Source of the DNA: Parachaetomium inaequale
Lineage: Eukaryota > Ascomycota > Sordariomycetes > Sordariales > Chaetomiaceae
Direction of reading: 5' to 3'
DNA: 64,000 nt
NCBI GenBank assembly: GCA_033296685.1
Contig: MU854358.1
Span: 1 to 64,000, forward strand
The translations under genes were made by a program, and so were the position numbers. A model generated the notes under the pieces. It ran no database searches. It was not told the DNA's origin and saw nothing but the letters and a program-made list of their open reading frames with translations. Shown here piece after piece: positions 11,295-23,900 of the stretch. Each line of letters begins with the position of its first letter. Position 1 is the first letter of the stretch.

Positions 11295-12469
11295 CTATAG
11301 CTTGCTGATATCCATCACGCTCAGCTGCACCTTGTTGTTCGACGCCGGCGGCAACTGCCCCCCGCCCATAATCAACAGCTTCGTCTGGTCCTTGAGCACG
11401 CGCAGGTGGCGCGTGTAGGCGCCGACCTCGGGGGTGGCCACGCGCGTCCAGGTGGACCCGGGCTCGGCGAGCCCCGTGTTGACGTAGATGTCGCCCGAGC
11501 TGTGGGCGCTGGCGATGATGGTACCGTTCTTGCCACCCACAGAACTCCACACGACGTAGGGCGAGCCCGTGGGGATGGAGCCATCCGTCAAACGCAGCGG
11601 CACGCCCGTGGCCGGGCCGAACTTCTCCGGGTCCGACACCACCTTGAAGTGCACGGGGAACTGGTAGCCCGACGACACGGGGCTGCCGCCGTGCTCGTAC
11701 GTCATGATGTACTTGCCGTTGGGCAGGCGCGCGACGGTCGGCATGCCCGGGCGCTCCGTGTAGACGGACGAGGTGACGTCGTCGACGACGGGGCCCCAGT
11801 TGCGCAGGTCGGTGGTGGTCTGGTGCACCATCTTCTGGCCGTAGGTCTCGTTCATGCGCTGGTCCGAATAATAGCAGATGAGGGTGTTGCCGTTGCGCAT
11901 GAGGAAGGGCTCCCACACGGGCGTCTTGTCGTTGTTGGGGATGGCCTCGCCGCCGGCCGCGATGTGCGACACAAACTTCCAATTCTTGCCGCCGTTGGTC
12001 GACGCGTACAGGTCGATGTGGGTGCTCGAGAGGTCCGACGGGATGGAGCTGCCGGCGAGCAGCACCGTGTCCTTGGGGAAGCCGGCGAGCGGCTTGTCCA
12101 GGACGTAGAGGAACGGTTGGTAGCGGAGGCCTGGGAGTGTTAGTCGGCGTTCATCTAGATTCTCCAAGGAAGCATACCAAATCCGTTCTCGGTGTCTTGC
12201 ACACGCGAGATCTCCTTCCAGCTGTAGCCGCCGTCGGTGGAGCGGTAGATGGGAAAGTACACCGGGGGCGCCTCGGGGCTGTAGTTCTCCCAGGTCGCGA
12301 GCAGCGTGCCATCCTTGAGCTCGGCGCTGCGGGCGTAGAGCACGCGCGGGTCCCGGTAGTCGGCGGGCGGCGTGAAGATGACGCGCTGGGAGAAGGTGTC
12401 GGGCGTCTTCTGCTTGGGAGCAGCCGCGACGAGCGGGAGAAGAGACAAGACGAGCGTGGACCACTTCAT
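11295..12469 (-). CDS. secreted GH93 exo-arabinanase-like glycoside hydrolase
   Basis: This is a 375-aa secreted protein with a sialidase-like beta-propeller fold. Exons on the minus strand are 12469-12178 and 12130-11295. The 47-nt intron (GTATGC..CCCAG) joins ENGFG to LRYQPF. The N-terminus MKWSTLVLSLLPLVAAAP is a signal peptide. Asp-box-like motifs STDGGYSWKE and STNGGKNWKF are present. Family-like segments include YRDPRVLYARSAELKDGTLL, WEPFLMRNGNTLICYYSDQR, ERPGMPTVARLPNGKYIMTY and HLRVLKDQTKLLIMGGGQ. The closest group I recognise is GH93, which includes fungal exo-1,5-alpha-L-arabinanases acting on pectin side chains. The exact substrate is inferred from the family and not proven. It diverges from SEH1 across about 0.7 kb. 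Confidence 0.85.
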
Positions 12470-13198
12470 CTTGACGGCGGGTGGGTGTTGACTGGTTGGG
12501 CTGGAGAGACTCTCACCGAGACAGGCGGCCGGGAGAGCTGGCTATAAGGACATCCGGCCTCAGCGCTAGAAGCTCCCCTTCGCCATCGTCAGCTCCCGGA
12601 AGGTGCCGCGATGCATGCCATGATGCTTGTCGCCATGGTTGATGGCTTGGCCCGAAGCGTCGGCCAACCCGGTGCTGGCGATTGGCGCGGCTGGAGGCAT
12701 TGGGTAATAATGTGTACCTGCGTCTCCGCCCTCGCTTCCGTGATCGTCCCTGATGGAAGCTGGACCGACCGCGTCACCGGGTGCCTCGTGGTGTGCTCGG
12801 TCTCCGCCCTTCCCCATGGGCACCCCAGGGCACTCCAGAAACCCCCAGCGAAGCCCCGGGAAGCCATGGAAGCCCCATGGAAACCCCGACTTGCCCAGGC
12901 TTCTGGGCCGTGGACCTGGTCGGGAGAACGACCGTTGAGCCAGATGCGCACCAATTAAATGGGCGGTGGATGCCTTCCGAGGCCCAGAAGCGGAAGTGCC
13001 GGCGGCCCACTGGCAGCTTCTTTCCACCACTGGCAGGTAACCTGGTAAGTGGATGCCGGCCTCAGCTCACTGCAGCGCACTGTGCACCCCAGAAACGGCC
13101 CGCCCAGGCCTAACCTCCCCAGGTCCACAAGCTGGAACACCACCTGCCGTCCTGCACCGCGCATCAATTGACAATCTGGAACCACGCCGCCATCCGCC
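12470..13198. other. divergent promoter region GH93/SEH1
   Basis: No gene is seen. A short internally repetitive GGAAGCC(C)CATGGAA tract lies at about 12855-12890. Confidence 0.6.
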
Positions 13199-14758
13199 AT
13201 GTCCAAAGCCGCGGCGTTCCTGGCGGACCCGCCATCGGCCGACGACCGCCCCAGCTTCGAGACCATCGTCAAGCACGGCCACCAGGACCTGGTGCAGGCC
13301 GTCGCCTTCAACGGCCACGGCGACCGCTGCGCGACGGGGTCGGTCGACGGCAAGATCCGCGTCTTCAACCGCCACCGCGACGGCGCCTGGCGCCTGTGCG
13401 ACACGTGGGGCGCCCACGCCAGCGAGATCCTCGAGCTGCAGTGGCTGCCCACCACCATCTACCCCAACCTGCTCGCCTCGCTCGGCATCGAGGGCCGCTT
13501 CAAGCTCTGGGCCGAAGACCCCTCGGCCGCCCCGGGCCGCCGCTTCGCCGAGTCGACCCGCAACGGGCCCCTCATCACCATCCCGTCGCGCTCCCCGCAC
13601 CTGACCGGCCACCACCCCCCGGCCGGCGGCCTCGGCAGCCCGGCGCCCCAAGCCCCCTCCTCCGCCGCCTTTGACACCACCACCACCACCTCCTCCGGAG
13701 GAGGAGGAGGAGTGGGAGGAGGCGGCGGCGGACCACCCCCCACGGCCGCAAAACCCGCCTTCGAAACCCGCAACGCCCGCTCCCCCTACCGCTCCTTCTC
13801 CCTCAAGCACCTCGACGACTCCCGCATCACCTACCTGGCCCTCCTCTCCGCCGACGGCGGCCTGACCGTCTACGAGAACGACCGCGTCGAGAACCTCGCC
13901 GCCTTCACCCTGCTCGACGAGTTCTCCACCACCACTTCCCCTACCGACGACACAACAGGGGGTGGACCACCGCCCGTAACAACCCGCGGCGAAGAAACCT
14001 CCTTCAAAGTCCGCTTCGACCCCAACCCGGAGATATGCTACACGGCGCTGCGCGCCGGCGTCCCCTCGGACGCGCTGGGCCTGGTGGTGGCCGTGATGGA
14101 CTGCGTAAAAGTGTACCGGACGCGGGACACGATCCGCTCGTCGCTGGGCGTGGCGGCCGCGTGGAAGGGCTTCTATCTCGCTGCCGAGGTCCGGTCGGGG
14201 GTGCACAGGGGCCTGGTGAGGGACGTGGCGTGGGCGCCGGGGAATATCAGGGGGTATGATATCGTCGCCACGGCGTGTCAGGACGGGTGGGTGCGAGTGT
14301 TTAGGGTGGATGCCCTGCTCCCTGGGCAGGAGGAGGAGCCCGACCCCGAGGACGGTGGTGGCGGGCGGTGGGCCGCCGGGCGGGTCAAGCGGCATGGTGT
14401 GCGGCGCAGCAGGGCGGCGGATGGCGAGGACGCGAACGTGTCGCGCGCCTCGCTCATGTCGTCGTCGGCGGCGGCGACGGCGTCGGGGATACGCGCCGGG
14501 CTGGACCAGAACAGTAGGGGGAATGTCGAGAGGCGGACGACGGGCTTGCCTGGGCAGATCAGGCACGTCATGGCCGAGATCTCGAAGCTGGACTGCCATC
14601 GCACGCCCGTGTGGCGGGTCGGGTTTGATGACGACGGGCAGATCCTGGGCAGTGTCGGCGACGAGGGCAAGCTCATGTGCTACCGCCAGAAGCCCGACGG
14701 CGCGTGGGCCAAGAGCACCGAGATGGCCATGGTCAAGATGAAGATGGCGGCCCCCTGA
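13199..14758 (+). CDS. seh1: SEH1-type WD40 nucleoporin/SEA complex subunit
   Basis: The gene is a single exon encoding 519 aa. Seh1 is a beta-propeller shared by the Y-shaped (Nup84) nuclear pore complex and the vacuolar SEA/GATOR complex. The N-terminal blade is typical (FETIVKHGHQDLVQAVAFN, then CATGSVDGKIRVFNR). It is followed by GAHASEILELQWLP, LASLGIEGRFKLWAED, SFKVRFDPNPEICYTAL, GLVRDVAWAPGNIRGYDIVA and CHRTPVWRVGFDDDGQILGS. It is longer than yeast Seh1 because of low-complexity inserts: a Thr/Gly/Pro stretch near residues 150-185 and an Arg/Ser-rich loop near 380-450. Sec13 is the main alternative, but Sec13 lacks these inserts and is shorter. The ATG is the first of the frame. Confidence 0.85.
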   Translation: MSKAAAFLADPPSADDRPSFETIVKHGHQDLVQAVAFNGHGDRCATGSVDGKIRVFNRHRDGAWRLCDTWGAHASEILELQWLPTTIYPNLLASLGIEGRFKLWAEDPSAAPGRRFAESTRNGPLITIPSRSPHLTGHHPPAGGLGSPAPQAPSSAAFDTTTTTSSGGGGGVGGGGGGPPPTAAKPAFETRNARSPYRSFSLKHLDDSRITYLALLSADGGLTVYENDRVENLAAFTLLDEFSTTTSPTDDTTGGGPPPVTTRGEETSFKVRFDPNPEICYTALRAGVPSDALGLVVAVMDCVKVYRTRDTIRSSLGVAAAWKGFYLAAEVRSGVHRGLVRDVAWAPGNIRGYDIVATACQDGWVRVFRVDALLPGQEEEPDPEDGGGGRWAAGRVKRHGVRRSRAADGEDANVSRASLMSSSAAATASGIRAGLDQNSRGNVERRTTGLPGQIRHVMAEISKLDCHRTPVWRVGFDDDGQILGSVGDEGKLMCYRQKPDGAWAKSTEMAMVKMKMAAP

Positions 14759-15387
14759 CGGCTCCGGGCGGTCAAGGGTTTTTGAGTACTACACGGGCGG
14801 GACGGCCAAGGTCGCGATTACGCGCACGTATGATCGAGATATCCCCTGTCTTTTCGAGGGCCAGGAAAGGCTAGGAAACTAGCCTGCGCCCTCGCCCCCC
14901 GCAGGCCCGAAGAAGTCGAGAAGCGCGGGTTACCTCGTCGTCTAATTCCCGGCACTGGGAGAAGGTGCGGCTGGAAGGGACACATGCCCAGCTAAGACGG
15001 CGGCCAGGTTCCGGCTCAGATGGTTCCCGATGACCCTGCCCTGTCTGCGTGATGGACTGGATCCTACTTAATCTTCTCGATGGAACGGGTGCCAGCGCCA
15101 AGAGCGGAGGATTCGCTTCATGTGAATGCCACTTCCACAAGACGATTGCCGGCCTTTAGTTGACGGCGATGCCGGTGTTAGGCCGTTGGATTCAAGGAGG
15201 TGAATCGAGCACAAGGAACCCCGGGGGGTTATAATGTTTACACAGAAGAGGATTGATGTTGGTATCACAGATGACACAAAATATGAAACCAACTCGCGTC
15301 CTCGTCCCGACCAAGTGCGCCTAGCAACTAGCAACTGAACCCCAACCAACCGAATATTTAGCTCGTAAGCCGTATCACCATCCCAAA
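14759..15387. other. convergent intergenic region, seh1/MFS
   Basis: There are 3' flanks only, with no gene or strong repeat visible. Confidence 0.6.
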
Positions 15388-17087
15388 TCACAACATATAC
15401 CTAAACCCCCTCTCCCTCTCCCCATACCCATGCCCATACCCCCCAACAAGCGCCACCCCCTCCTCTCCACCCCCCTCTCCCTCCTCCTCCTCCTCCCTCT
15501 CCCACCTAGCATTAACCCTCCCCAACCACCACCTCAACCCCCCCGCCAATACCGCCACCCCGACCATGGCCCCGGCACAAACCGCCATCCCCCGCGTATA
15601 ATACGGCGCGTCCGCGTCTGGGTACAGCCTTGTCCCCACCAGCGGACCGCACTGCCCGACAACCTGCAGCAGCGCGAACCCGGCGCCCTGCCTGGCTTCG
15701 CCGCGCTGGTTGTTGATGCTCCACGCGATCGTCAAGACCACTACATTAAAAAACCCGACCGCGGCCGGGTAGACCGCTAAATACCGGACCCAGCTGCCCT
15801 CCTCTAGACCCAGAAGGGGGGAGGAGGATAAGGCGAGGATGGCGTACCCCCCCGCCGAGGCGAGCGCGTGCGCGATGAGTAAAGGGGAGCGGGCGCGCAT
15901 GGAGTCGGAGGCGTGCGCGGTCGCGAGGACGGTGATGAAGGCTGCGAGGTAGGGGGGTGCCGAGAGGGCTTGGGCCGAAAGGGGGGAGTGGCCCATGGCG
16001 TGGAGGATTGTGGGCAGGAAGACGGGGAGGGAGGAGTAGGCTGTGTTTGTGAGGAGGAAGATGAGGGCTGTGAGCCAGGCGGCGGGGTCGGTTAGCACCG
16101 CGAGGGTGTCGAGGGCGGTGCTGCTGCTGCTGCTGGGCTTTTTGTTAAGGGGGGAGGTGGGTTGTTGGAGGCGCAGGCGGGCGACTTTCTTCTCGCGCGC
16201 GGTGAGGTAGGGAGCGGTTTCCGGCGAGTCGGGGATGATGCGCCATGCCAGGGCTGCGACGAGGACTGAGGGGAAGCCCTCGACGAGGAAGAGCAGGCGC
16301 CAGGGGGCGATGGGGCCGGACTCGCCCAGCTTGACGATCAGCCAGGCCAGGGAGGAGGCGAACGAGGTTGCGAGAGGGGCGGCTGTTTACAGGGAGTGAG
16401 TGACCTGATCACTTGGGGTGTTTGGTAGGGCATACCTGATACGAAAATGGCCGTCCTGAACGCCAACTCATGGCGCTTAAAAAAGAAGGACAGGTAGAAC
16501 GGCACGCCCGTAAAGCCCGCCTCTCCGATCCCCAGTAGGGTGCGCAAGAAGATGAGCATGGGGTAGTTGACGGCCACGGCCTGCAGCGAAGCAGCCACGC
16601 CCCACGAGAGCACCAGCGCGGCGACGTAGATGTGCGCCGGTATGACCCGCCAGAGGAGTGCCATCCACTCAAAGGCAATGTAGGCAATGTAGAAGGCGGC
16701 AAGGGACCATTCGTACCAGCCCTCGCGGGGCGGCACGGACTGCAGGTCGTCGTCCATGCCGGCGACACGGGCATTCCCAATGTCTGCAGCTCGTCAGCAT
16801 GGGACTCGGAGGGATGAAGAGCGGTAGGACATACTCGACCGGTCCAGGAAACTCAGCAGATAGAGAAGTGCGACAAATACCACCAGCCTCCGGTCAAACT
16901 TGCGAACGACAGCCTGCTCCTCCTCAGGCGTGTACAACTGCCGTCGCCGCCGCGGCCTTGACTCCCGTTCATCCGACGACCTCGCCCCCTCCTCGTCATG
17001 CTTCTCGCCGACCCCTTCACGGAGCTCATACCCCCCTTCCCCATCCTTCTCGTCCCCTCTCATCCGAGATGCTTGCCCCGAAGACAT
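15388..17087 (-). CDS. MFS transporter, anion:cation symporter (allantoate permease-like) family
   Basis: A 531-aa plasma-membrane permease is predicted. Exons on the minus strand are 17087-16835, 16783-16436 and 16382-15388. The introns (51 and 53 nt) have GTATGT..GCAG and GTATGC..ACAG ends. Joining exons 1 and 2 gives LLYLLSFLDRSNIGNARVAG, the hallmark start of the ACS/Dal5-type family (TC 2.A.1.14). Later segments include FLRTLLGIGEAGFTGVPFYL, WRLLFLVEGFPSVLVAALAW and VLTIAWSINNQRGEARQGAG. About twelve membrane helices are expected. The N-terminal tail of about 60 residues is charged. The C-terminal tail has a Glu/Gly run and ends RGFRYML. The substrate is probably an organic anion such as a vitamin, allantoate or a sugar acid; sequence alone does not say which. 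Confidence 0.87.
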
Positions 17088-18862
17088 TGTGAAGACGGAG
17101 GATCCGGTTTACACCGTCACATGTAACCCGTCGTCAGCGTCGATGGTGTTGCGGGGGTCGACGACCAAACGATGCCAGTCGAGGACGACGCGATTATCAG
17201 TATCGATTCGTTTCTTTCAAAGACCCCGGAACATCATCACGGGTGATGGCGATGCCTCGTCGCCAGCATCCGCGTCTGGGTCGACGTTGAGCATCGGCCG
17301 ATTCCCGAGCTGTGGAAGCTGAAAGTCGGGAAATGACGACGGCCAGCTCACAGTCCAGTTGCGAGATCAGCGCACTGTTCCGTTACCACCCGCCTATGAG
17401 AGCCAGGGACGGCCACCCCGCGTTCTCTGGCTCGATGGAGGGCGCACAAGGAATGCCAGGCACAAACCATTTGATGCTCACTCCCGCCTTTTTATTCGGT
17501 CCCATCCATTTCTAACCTGGGATGGCTGCAAGGTCGACAGTTCGGACGACACGCTCCACCCTCACTTACACCATTTACACCTCCAACCCCCCCGACACAT
17601 CAAGCACACACAAAACAACAAACCGATTTCGGCGGACATATCAGCTTCACTATCCTGTCCGGACCTGCTATACTTGACAAAAAAGGACGTAGCAAATACA
17701 CTCGATACCCTCAGGGCGCAGAATCCCACCGCAGACTCATCAACCCCCCCACCTCTTCAGAGTCCACGATCCCCTTAGTGGTAAGTCGCAAGTAGTTCAC
17801 CACGCTCACTCACAGATCCTCTGAAAGCCTTTTGTCTCCCTTTTCCTCCATCCACCCAACTCCCTCGCCCAACCGGATCCAATCCATCCAAAAAACACCA
17901 TCTCCGCCTCCCTCCCTCCATCACACTCCCCAACCCCATCCTATTCCCAAGACACTCACAACCCCCCGCCTCCTCATCCCCATCACAAGACAATAAACAA
18001 AAAAACGGAAAGAAAGAAAAAAGGACAAATAAATTAAATAATACCAACAACCCACCCCCTCCCCCGCCACAAGGACAGGCAGACCAAAGAAGAAGTAAAA
18101 AAAACAACAACAACAGGGCGCGGTCTGCCCGTCCCCGGATTCCAAACCCAATCAATCAAGACCGAGGCCGAAACACGCAGCGCAAAGCGGTGGAAGGGGC
18201 GGGGATGCGAGTCGGTCAAGCAAGGAAGCTGGCTTGTAAAAGTAAAAAAGTAAAAGTAAGTAGACTAAATATTCCCTGACCAGGCAGACACAGACAGAAT
18301 AGACACCCCGGCGTCGTCCCGGCACTTTCGTTCCATCCCAACCACATAAGGCTGTATACATACAAAAAAGGTGTGGGTGAGAGGGACGAAACAGCAGCCA
18401 GAGCCGACTGACCGAGGGTATGCCCGTCCGTCCGATCAGGTACTATCACCCCCAAGAAGTTGTTAAAAAAGGTTTAAAACAAGGTCCGCGAAGAAGTAGA
18501 TAAAATAGACAAGAAAAAGGTTTCGAGAGGTTGAGAGGTTCCGCCGTTGGCTTCGTCTGTCTATACATGGTTGGTAGATAGGCTTTTTGTTGATAGAGGT
18601 GTAAGGCAAAAAAACAAGAAAAGGCCAATGCGGGTGCGGGTGTGTGATGCTGCAATGCAAGGCAAGGCTAACCAGACAACCGCAACCGCCGGCCGAGGGT
18701 ATCGAAGCATAAAACGGTCGCGTCTTTTCCACGTGATTCAGAGGGCGGGATGTGTCGAGGTTTTGGTGTGGCGTGTGGTCGGAGAGATGACGCAGAAAGG
18801 CAAAACAGACATGGCCATGGCAGGTCGGGGTCAGGTTAGGTCATCAGGGTCCGCGGAGCACA
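17088..18862. other. intergenic region between MFS 5' side and MSB2 3' side
   Basis: No protein gene is recognisable. A C/A-rich stretch spans 17800-18150. The 300-450 nt next to 18862 are probably MSB2 3' UTR. Confidence 0.6.
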
Positions 18863-19272
18863 TCAGTTCCAGCCGAGTGAGTTCTCGGCCGCGACGGGCG
18901 CCGAGATGAACTGGGTGCGCCCCGAGTTGCCCATGCCGCTCCGGCCGCTGCCGTGGCTGTTGCGCTCGCCGGGCGGCACCGCGCCGTAGCTGCTCGTAAA
19001 GTCGCGGCTGAGCAGGGCGCCGCCCATGAGCGCGGGGCTGCCGCGGCCGGGCTCGCTCATCTCGGACGGGTTGCTGATGGAGCTCGCCCGCCGGTGCGCC
19101 TGCTTCTTGCGCTTGTACCGCCGGGCCACGACAAACATGACCACGCCGTACGCGGCAGCCACGGCGACCGCACCGCTGACGATGCCCGCTGTCGTGCCCC
19201 GCTGCGTGCCGCTCTGGCCACCAGAGTTGTCGCCGCCGCTAGAGCCGAAGGGATCGCTGTTGGAGGAGCCGC

Positions 19273-19305
<33 letters not shown>

Positions 19306-20986
19306 TGTTGCCGCCGGACGATCCACCAGCGCTGCCGCCTAACCCGTCGGGGTATTGACCGGGAGTGATGGGAATAGCCGGGTTGATCTGCATGGTGAGA
19401 TTGTAGATGAGCTTGTCGTCGTTGTTGTACAAGGGCGAGTTGGGCAGCTTGATGTCGATGGACAGCGTCTCCACCATGCTGATCGGATACGACACGATGG
19501 CGCACGTCGTGATGTAGCCCAACGAGTTCAGCGTATCCAAGGGCACCAGCCGCCTAACCTGGGCCAGGTTGATATCAAACCCTGCCGCCTCGCTGAGGGC
19601 CTGAGGCAGGTACTTGAAGATCTGAGCCGCAGCCCTGTCCGTCGCCACAACAAAATTGTAATTATATCCCTCGCGGAACCCAATCTGGATGAGCTGGGTG
19701 TCGTCAGGCTGCTTTGTCGGTCCATTGTTGGGGGCGATTGCCGACGGGAGCTTTGTCGGGATGCCAGTCGCCGACGTCGGTGCGAGTCCGTCGGCTGTGG
19801 TCGAACTAGCATCTACAAGAATCGTCGAGGGGATATACGGCTCCGTGGCCGAGAATGTGCTGAGCGGCGGGATTTCTGTAACGCCTCCAGTCTCCTCAGG
19901 GCCGCTGGTGGCCGAGGTGCTTGTCGTCGAAGTGCTGGTGAGCGTTGGGGGCGCCGACGTCTCCGGAGGCACCGTGCTGTTGCCGGTCGGAATTGTACCG
20001 TTGCCTGACAAAGTGATGATCGTCGACGTGGTAACCTCGGGAGGCGGCGTGAATCTCGTCGTGGCATTGGTGCCAGGATCAATGATTGTCGATGTGGTGA
20101 CAGGAGGATCCGGCGGGATCGTGCTGGCGGGTGGGATGGTCGAGTTCGTAACCGGAGGCAGCCCTGGGTCGCTTAGGGTTGGCGTCGTCTCCGTCGCAGG
20201 CGGCCCAGTCGCCGTCGCTGTGTCGGTTGTCACAACACCTGTGCCCGGTCCAGTGATCCCGTCCGTCGGGCTCGGGCTCACGGTGGAGGTGGCATTTTCC
20301 GACGGGTTGAGAATGCCGCCCAAGAGAGAGCTGAGCACGTTGCCAGGCTCAGATGAGCTGGTCGTGACAATGCCGGTTGGGGCCAGCAGAATTTCGGATG
20401 TGCTCGTCGTCGAGACCGGGGGCTCCTCGGATGTCGATGTTGAGTCGGGGACCGCCGAGGTAGGCTCATCCACAGGGCTGCTCGTACTATTGCTGGGAGG
20501 CGTCGGCAAGGGGGTTGACGACGGCTGTTCCGGCTCGATGGTTGGGCTCTCGCTGGTTGAGCTCTCGCTAGATGAGCTCTCGGTCGTAGAGGTGCTGCTA
20601 GTCGAGCTGCTCTCGGACGAGGTCTCGCTAGTACTGCTTTCGCTGGAACTCTCGCTGGAAGTGGTCGTGTCAGATGTGCTGACAGTGGTTGAAGACGAGT
20701 CCGGCGTGGGAGTCGGAAGGACAAAAACGGGCCTGGAAACAGTGATTGTTACCACCTTGGAGCCGCTCGACGAGTCCGAGTCCGACTCGGACTGCCTCTT
20801 GGTCGTCTCCGATGTCGTTTCTGTTGACGAGCTTGGTGGCAGGCTTTCTTGCGACGTTATTGTCGCATTGGTGAGCTGCCGCTTGACATGGCGCGGGAAA
20901 TAGTACTTCGGCCTCGCTGCATCCTGACTAGCTACCACCGATGAGACCGCCACCAACGCGGCGGCCAACACTGAAGCTGTTCTCAT
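18863..20986 (-). CDS. msb2: Msb2-type signalling mucin (transmembrane osmo/surface sensor)
   Basis: The product is a 707-aa single-exon type I membrane mucin. Msb2 proteins act upstream of Cdc42/Ste11 MAP-kinase modules controlling filamentous growth and surface sensing. A signal peptide covers about residues 1-19. KR dibasic sites follow at about 35 and 64 (HVKRQ, TTKRQ), candidates for Kex2 processing. A Ser/Thr/Pro-rich region, about 65-410, fits heavy O-glycosylation. The conserved extracellular Msb2 homology region spans about 425-560 (DDTQLIQIGFREGYNYNFVV, then FKYLPQALSEAAGFDINLAQ). A Gly/Ser-rich juxtamembrane stretch precedes one TM helix at about 599-621 (GIVSGAVAVAAAYGVVMFVV). The 86-residue cytoplasmic tail starts RRYKRKK. 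The layout separates it from generic Ser/Thr-rich cell-wall proteins. Confidence 0.88.
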
Positions 20987-23900
20987 TCTACCTCTATGCC
21001 GTCTCGGTCATGCGCTCGGAAGGTTCGTGATTTGAGGGGCGAGGCACCTCGCGTAAGGAGTGCGGGCTCTGCCGGCGAAGATGCGATGTCAGCGCTGAGA
21101 AGGGCGTCGGTGGCAGCGAGGTAGCACTCACTTGTCAGGGGGTTCGTAATGAGTGTACTTGACAAAGATATTCAACGAGTGTGTTTCTGATCGCCGGCCA
21201 CAAGTCAGTAAACGTAGTCCACCACATCATTCCAGAACTCGGGGAGTAGGCAGGATCCGCATGATCGGCCTGAACATGGCAGAGGCCTCGTCGGGCGCCC
21301 CAGAAGAAGCGGAACGGGTCTCGCTCTGCTCGTCGCACCGATGGCCGTGTGCCCCAAATGCCCCAATGGGCCCCCCGAGTCCCTGCATCCCGCTCGGTCG
21401 GACTCACAATTGGCGATTCGAGGGAACTCCGAATGAGCCCCTCCAAAAAAAGCAAAAGCGACGTGTTGCGTATAAAAGAGCGACTTGACGAAAATCGTCA
21501 AATTTGGTGTTTTTCGGTATTAACGGTGCTTCACCTTCGTGGTGTCGGGAGCGCGCGTTCACGGGTCATGACACGGCGGGCATCGGGGCGGGAATCGTGG
21601 TCGGCCTTCCGGGAGGGTCCTTTGTCCAGGTCGCAAAAGGTCGGACGGCGACGGGGATGCGCTGGTCGGTCGGCGAGTCGCGGGGCTGGTCTGGACGGAG
21701 CGACGTCGTCGAGGAGCGATCGACCGGCGTGGGATGTCGAGAGTGAAGCAGAAAGGAAAGGGAGGGATTGGCTTGAGAGAACGGAACGAACGAAACCGCA
21801 GAAGACGCCCCAAAGCGAAGCGGAAGAAACAACAAGGGGCGGGAAGGGGGAATTGGAAGGACTTTGGGGCGGAGCGCTGCAAGGGTGCGAGACCAGGACG
21901 CAGAAGTGAGCAATGAAGGGGACAAGGTCGCAGTGGGAAGATTACACCAGCCAGGGCACCCGGGCGCTGAGCGCTTGGCTGGGCCCGGGGTGTGGAGGGG
22001 TCCGCTAGGGAAAAAGGTACCGGTGGGTCTGTGACGCGCGGACGGATACCTCCAGGCTAACGACCTGAAACGGAGCCTGACCTGAGAGCAACGGCGACAA
22101 CGTCCAGGATCGGGATTCTGGGCGTGGGAAAACTGAATACGAGCGGAAACATCACGACTTGAAGCTCTGTTGTTACTGACCATGTCCCGCAAGCTCGAAG
22201 GCCACCAACCCATTAAATCTTCTGCCAACTGGATACCAGGTATGAATTGGCAACGGGGTGCTTGGACCGAACGTTGACGACCTGCGAAGAACCAGTTGGA
22301 CGCGATGAACTGGGAATGCAGGCACCATCCATCACCCGCCATGCCAGGCCATGCCGTGCGAAAGTCCGTTGTTGGCGTCCATCCAAAGGGGCAGCTGCTT
22401 GAGAAGGCATGGTGGCGGCGCGTGGGCCGGGCCTGAACAGGGAGCGGCGAGGTATCCGATACTTTTGGATTAAGTTTGCCTGCAGGGTCTCTCAGCAAAA
22501 TAAACCAGGGACGCAGGTACTTGCACTTTTTGTTTCTGCCTTTCCAACGGACGACCCACTCGGATCGCGCCAAGGGACATGCAGCCCATGTGGTTGGCTA
22601 GCGTGCAGATAGCGTCTCCACCCGAGGTGATATTGCTCAGTTACGCCGTGCAGTGGATCCCTGCGTCACGGCAAAGAGTTCAATCTTGAGCTAGGTTGCA
22701 TGCGCCCAATTGCCCGTTCCATGACGCTGCCTTCTTCGTTCGACGCCGGCAAGCCTCGAAGCGTGGGGATGAACTTGCTGTTGGACTTCTGTAGGATACC
22801 GATAAACACGTGTTGGCCCCTCGGCCCCCAGCTGCACCTCGCAGGGCAGACGGCGCTGATCCCCATTTTCCGAGCCAATGCAACCCCGACGGTGGCCCGG
22901 CCCTCGTCCCAACTGCCAACGTCGGGCGACAAACCATCGTATTTGTCCGTCGACGGACCGCGCGCAAGCTGCAGCTGTTTGTCGTGCAGCAGCGCCGACG
23001 CAGCCGGCTTACGTACTCCAGCTCGCTGGAAACGACAGGCATCGTGACGATTGAGTCGTTCCACGACTGACTACCACTTCGCAGCGAAACTCACCGAGCT
23101 GCTGTCGCTGCCTCGTGCGCTGGGCGGGCACAGCCGCCGGTCGTGCACTGGTGCGGGCGGTGGTGCACGGCGCCGTCGAGAATGCCACCTCCCCATCGCC
23201 CAATTTGGACTGGGCCCGGGCAGAAGAGGGGGGCTCCGATCGCCTCGAGGATGCCGAACGCGTGGTCGGGAGGGGGGATGGAGGGTGTCCAACATCTGGC
23301 GCCGTGGTTCCGTTGATCAACCGAAATGTGAGTTAATCAAGCGGCATTGAATATCGTGCAAACTATCGTCCGGGGCCGCATCTGCCATCAAGTTGGCCGC
23401 AGGGCTGGGCAATCTGGATGCTTCCATCCGACGGGAGGAGGCCCAAGGACAGACCTCTCGTTTCGAAACGGCGGCCCCAACGGAACGGAGCGGCGTTGGC
23501 GGGCAGGCAGGCCAGGAGAACACGTGCGGCCGGTTGACGGTGTTCTCACTTCTCAAAACAGGCGGCGCAGCTTTCAACTGTCGCCGACATGCCCCCAAAT
23601 CGGGAGCGCGATGGAATTCGGTGTGCCACATCGAGAGCCGCCGCTCACCTGTAACTGTTGCCTTGAAGAATCTCGACTCCAGATCGAATTGGCGTGAGCC
23701 AGTCATGTCTCACTCATCAGGGCCAACGACTGCGCCGCCGATGGTCGATGAGACGCTTGCACTGTTCCTGCTTCCGCAGCTCAGCCTCCACCAACCCGTC
23801 CGTCAGGGCACCCGCCGTCGATCGCCGGATGTCGTCATTCCAGATCCGCGGATCGCCGGCCCAAATAAAGGCCTGGCCAGATTGTTCAAAGTCTTAAAAG

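Noticed and set aside
13067..14599. 510-codon antisense ORF over SEH1
   Set aside because: It is a GC-rich shadow with Arg/Gly/Val-rich composition and no motif.
19689..20903. 404-codon plus-strand ORF over MSB2
   Set aside because: It is the complement of the Ser/Thr-rich repeat region. The Val/Gly composition is expected from antisense serine codons.
21566..22573. 335-codon minus-strand ORF in the gene-poor region
   Set aside because: It begins from a non-ATG codon, is Arg/Pro/Ser-rich, overlaps opposing ORFs and shows no recognisable domain. Coding capacity cannot be supported.
22666..23070. Overlapping 115-130-codon ORFs on both strands, possibly a gene remnant
   Set aside because: Several frames are open at once, which indicates composition rather than selection. 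No family was recognised.
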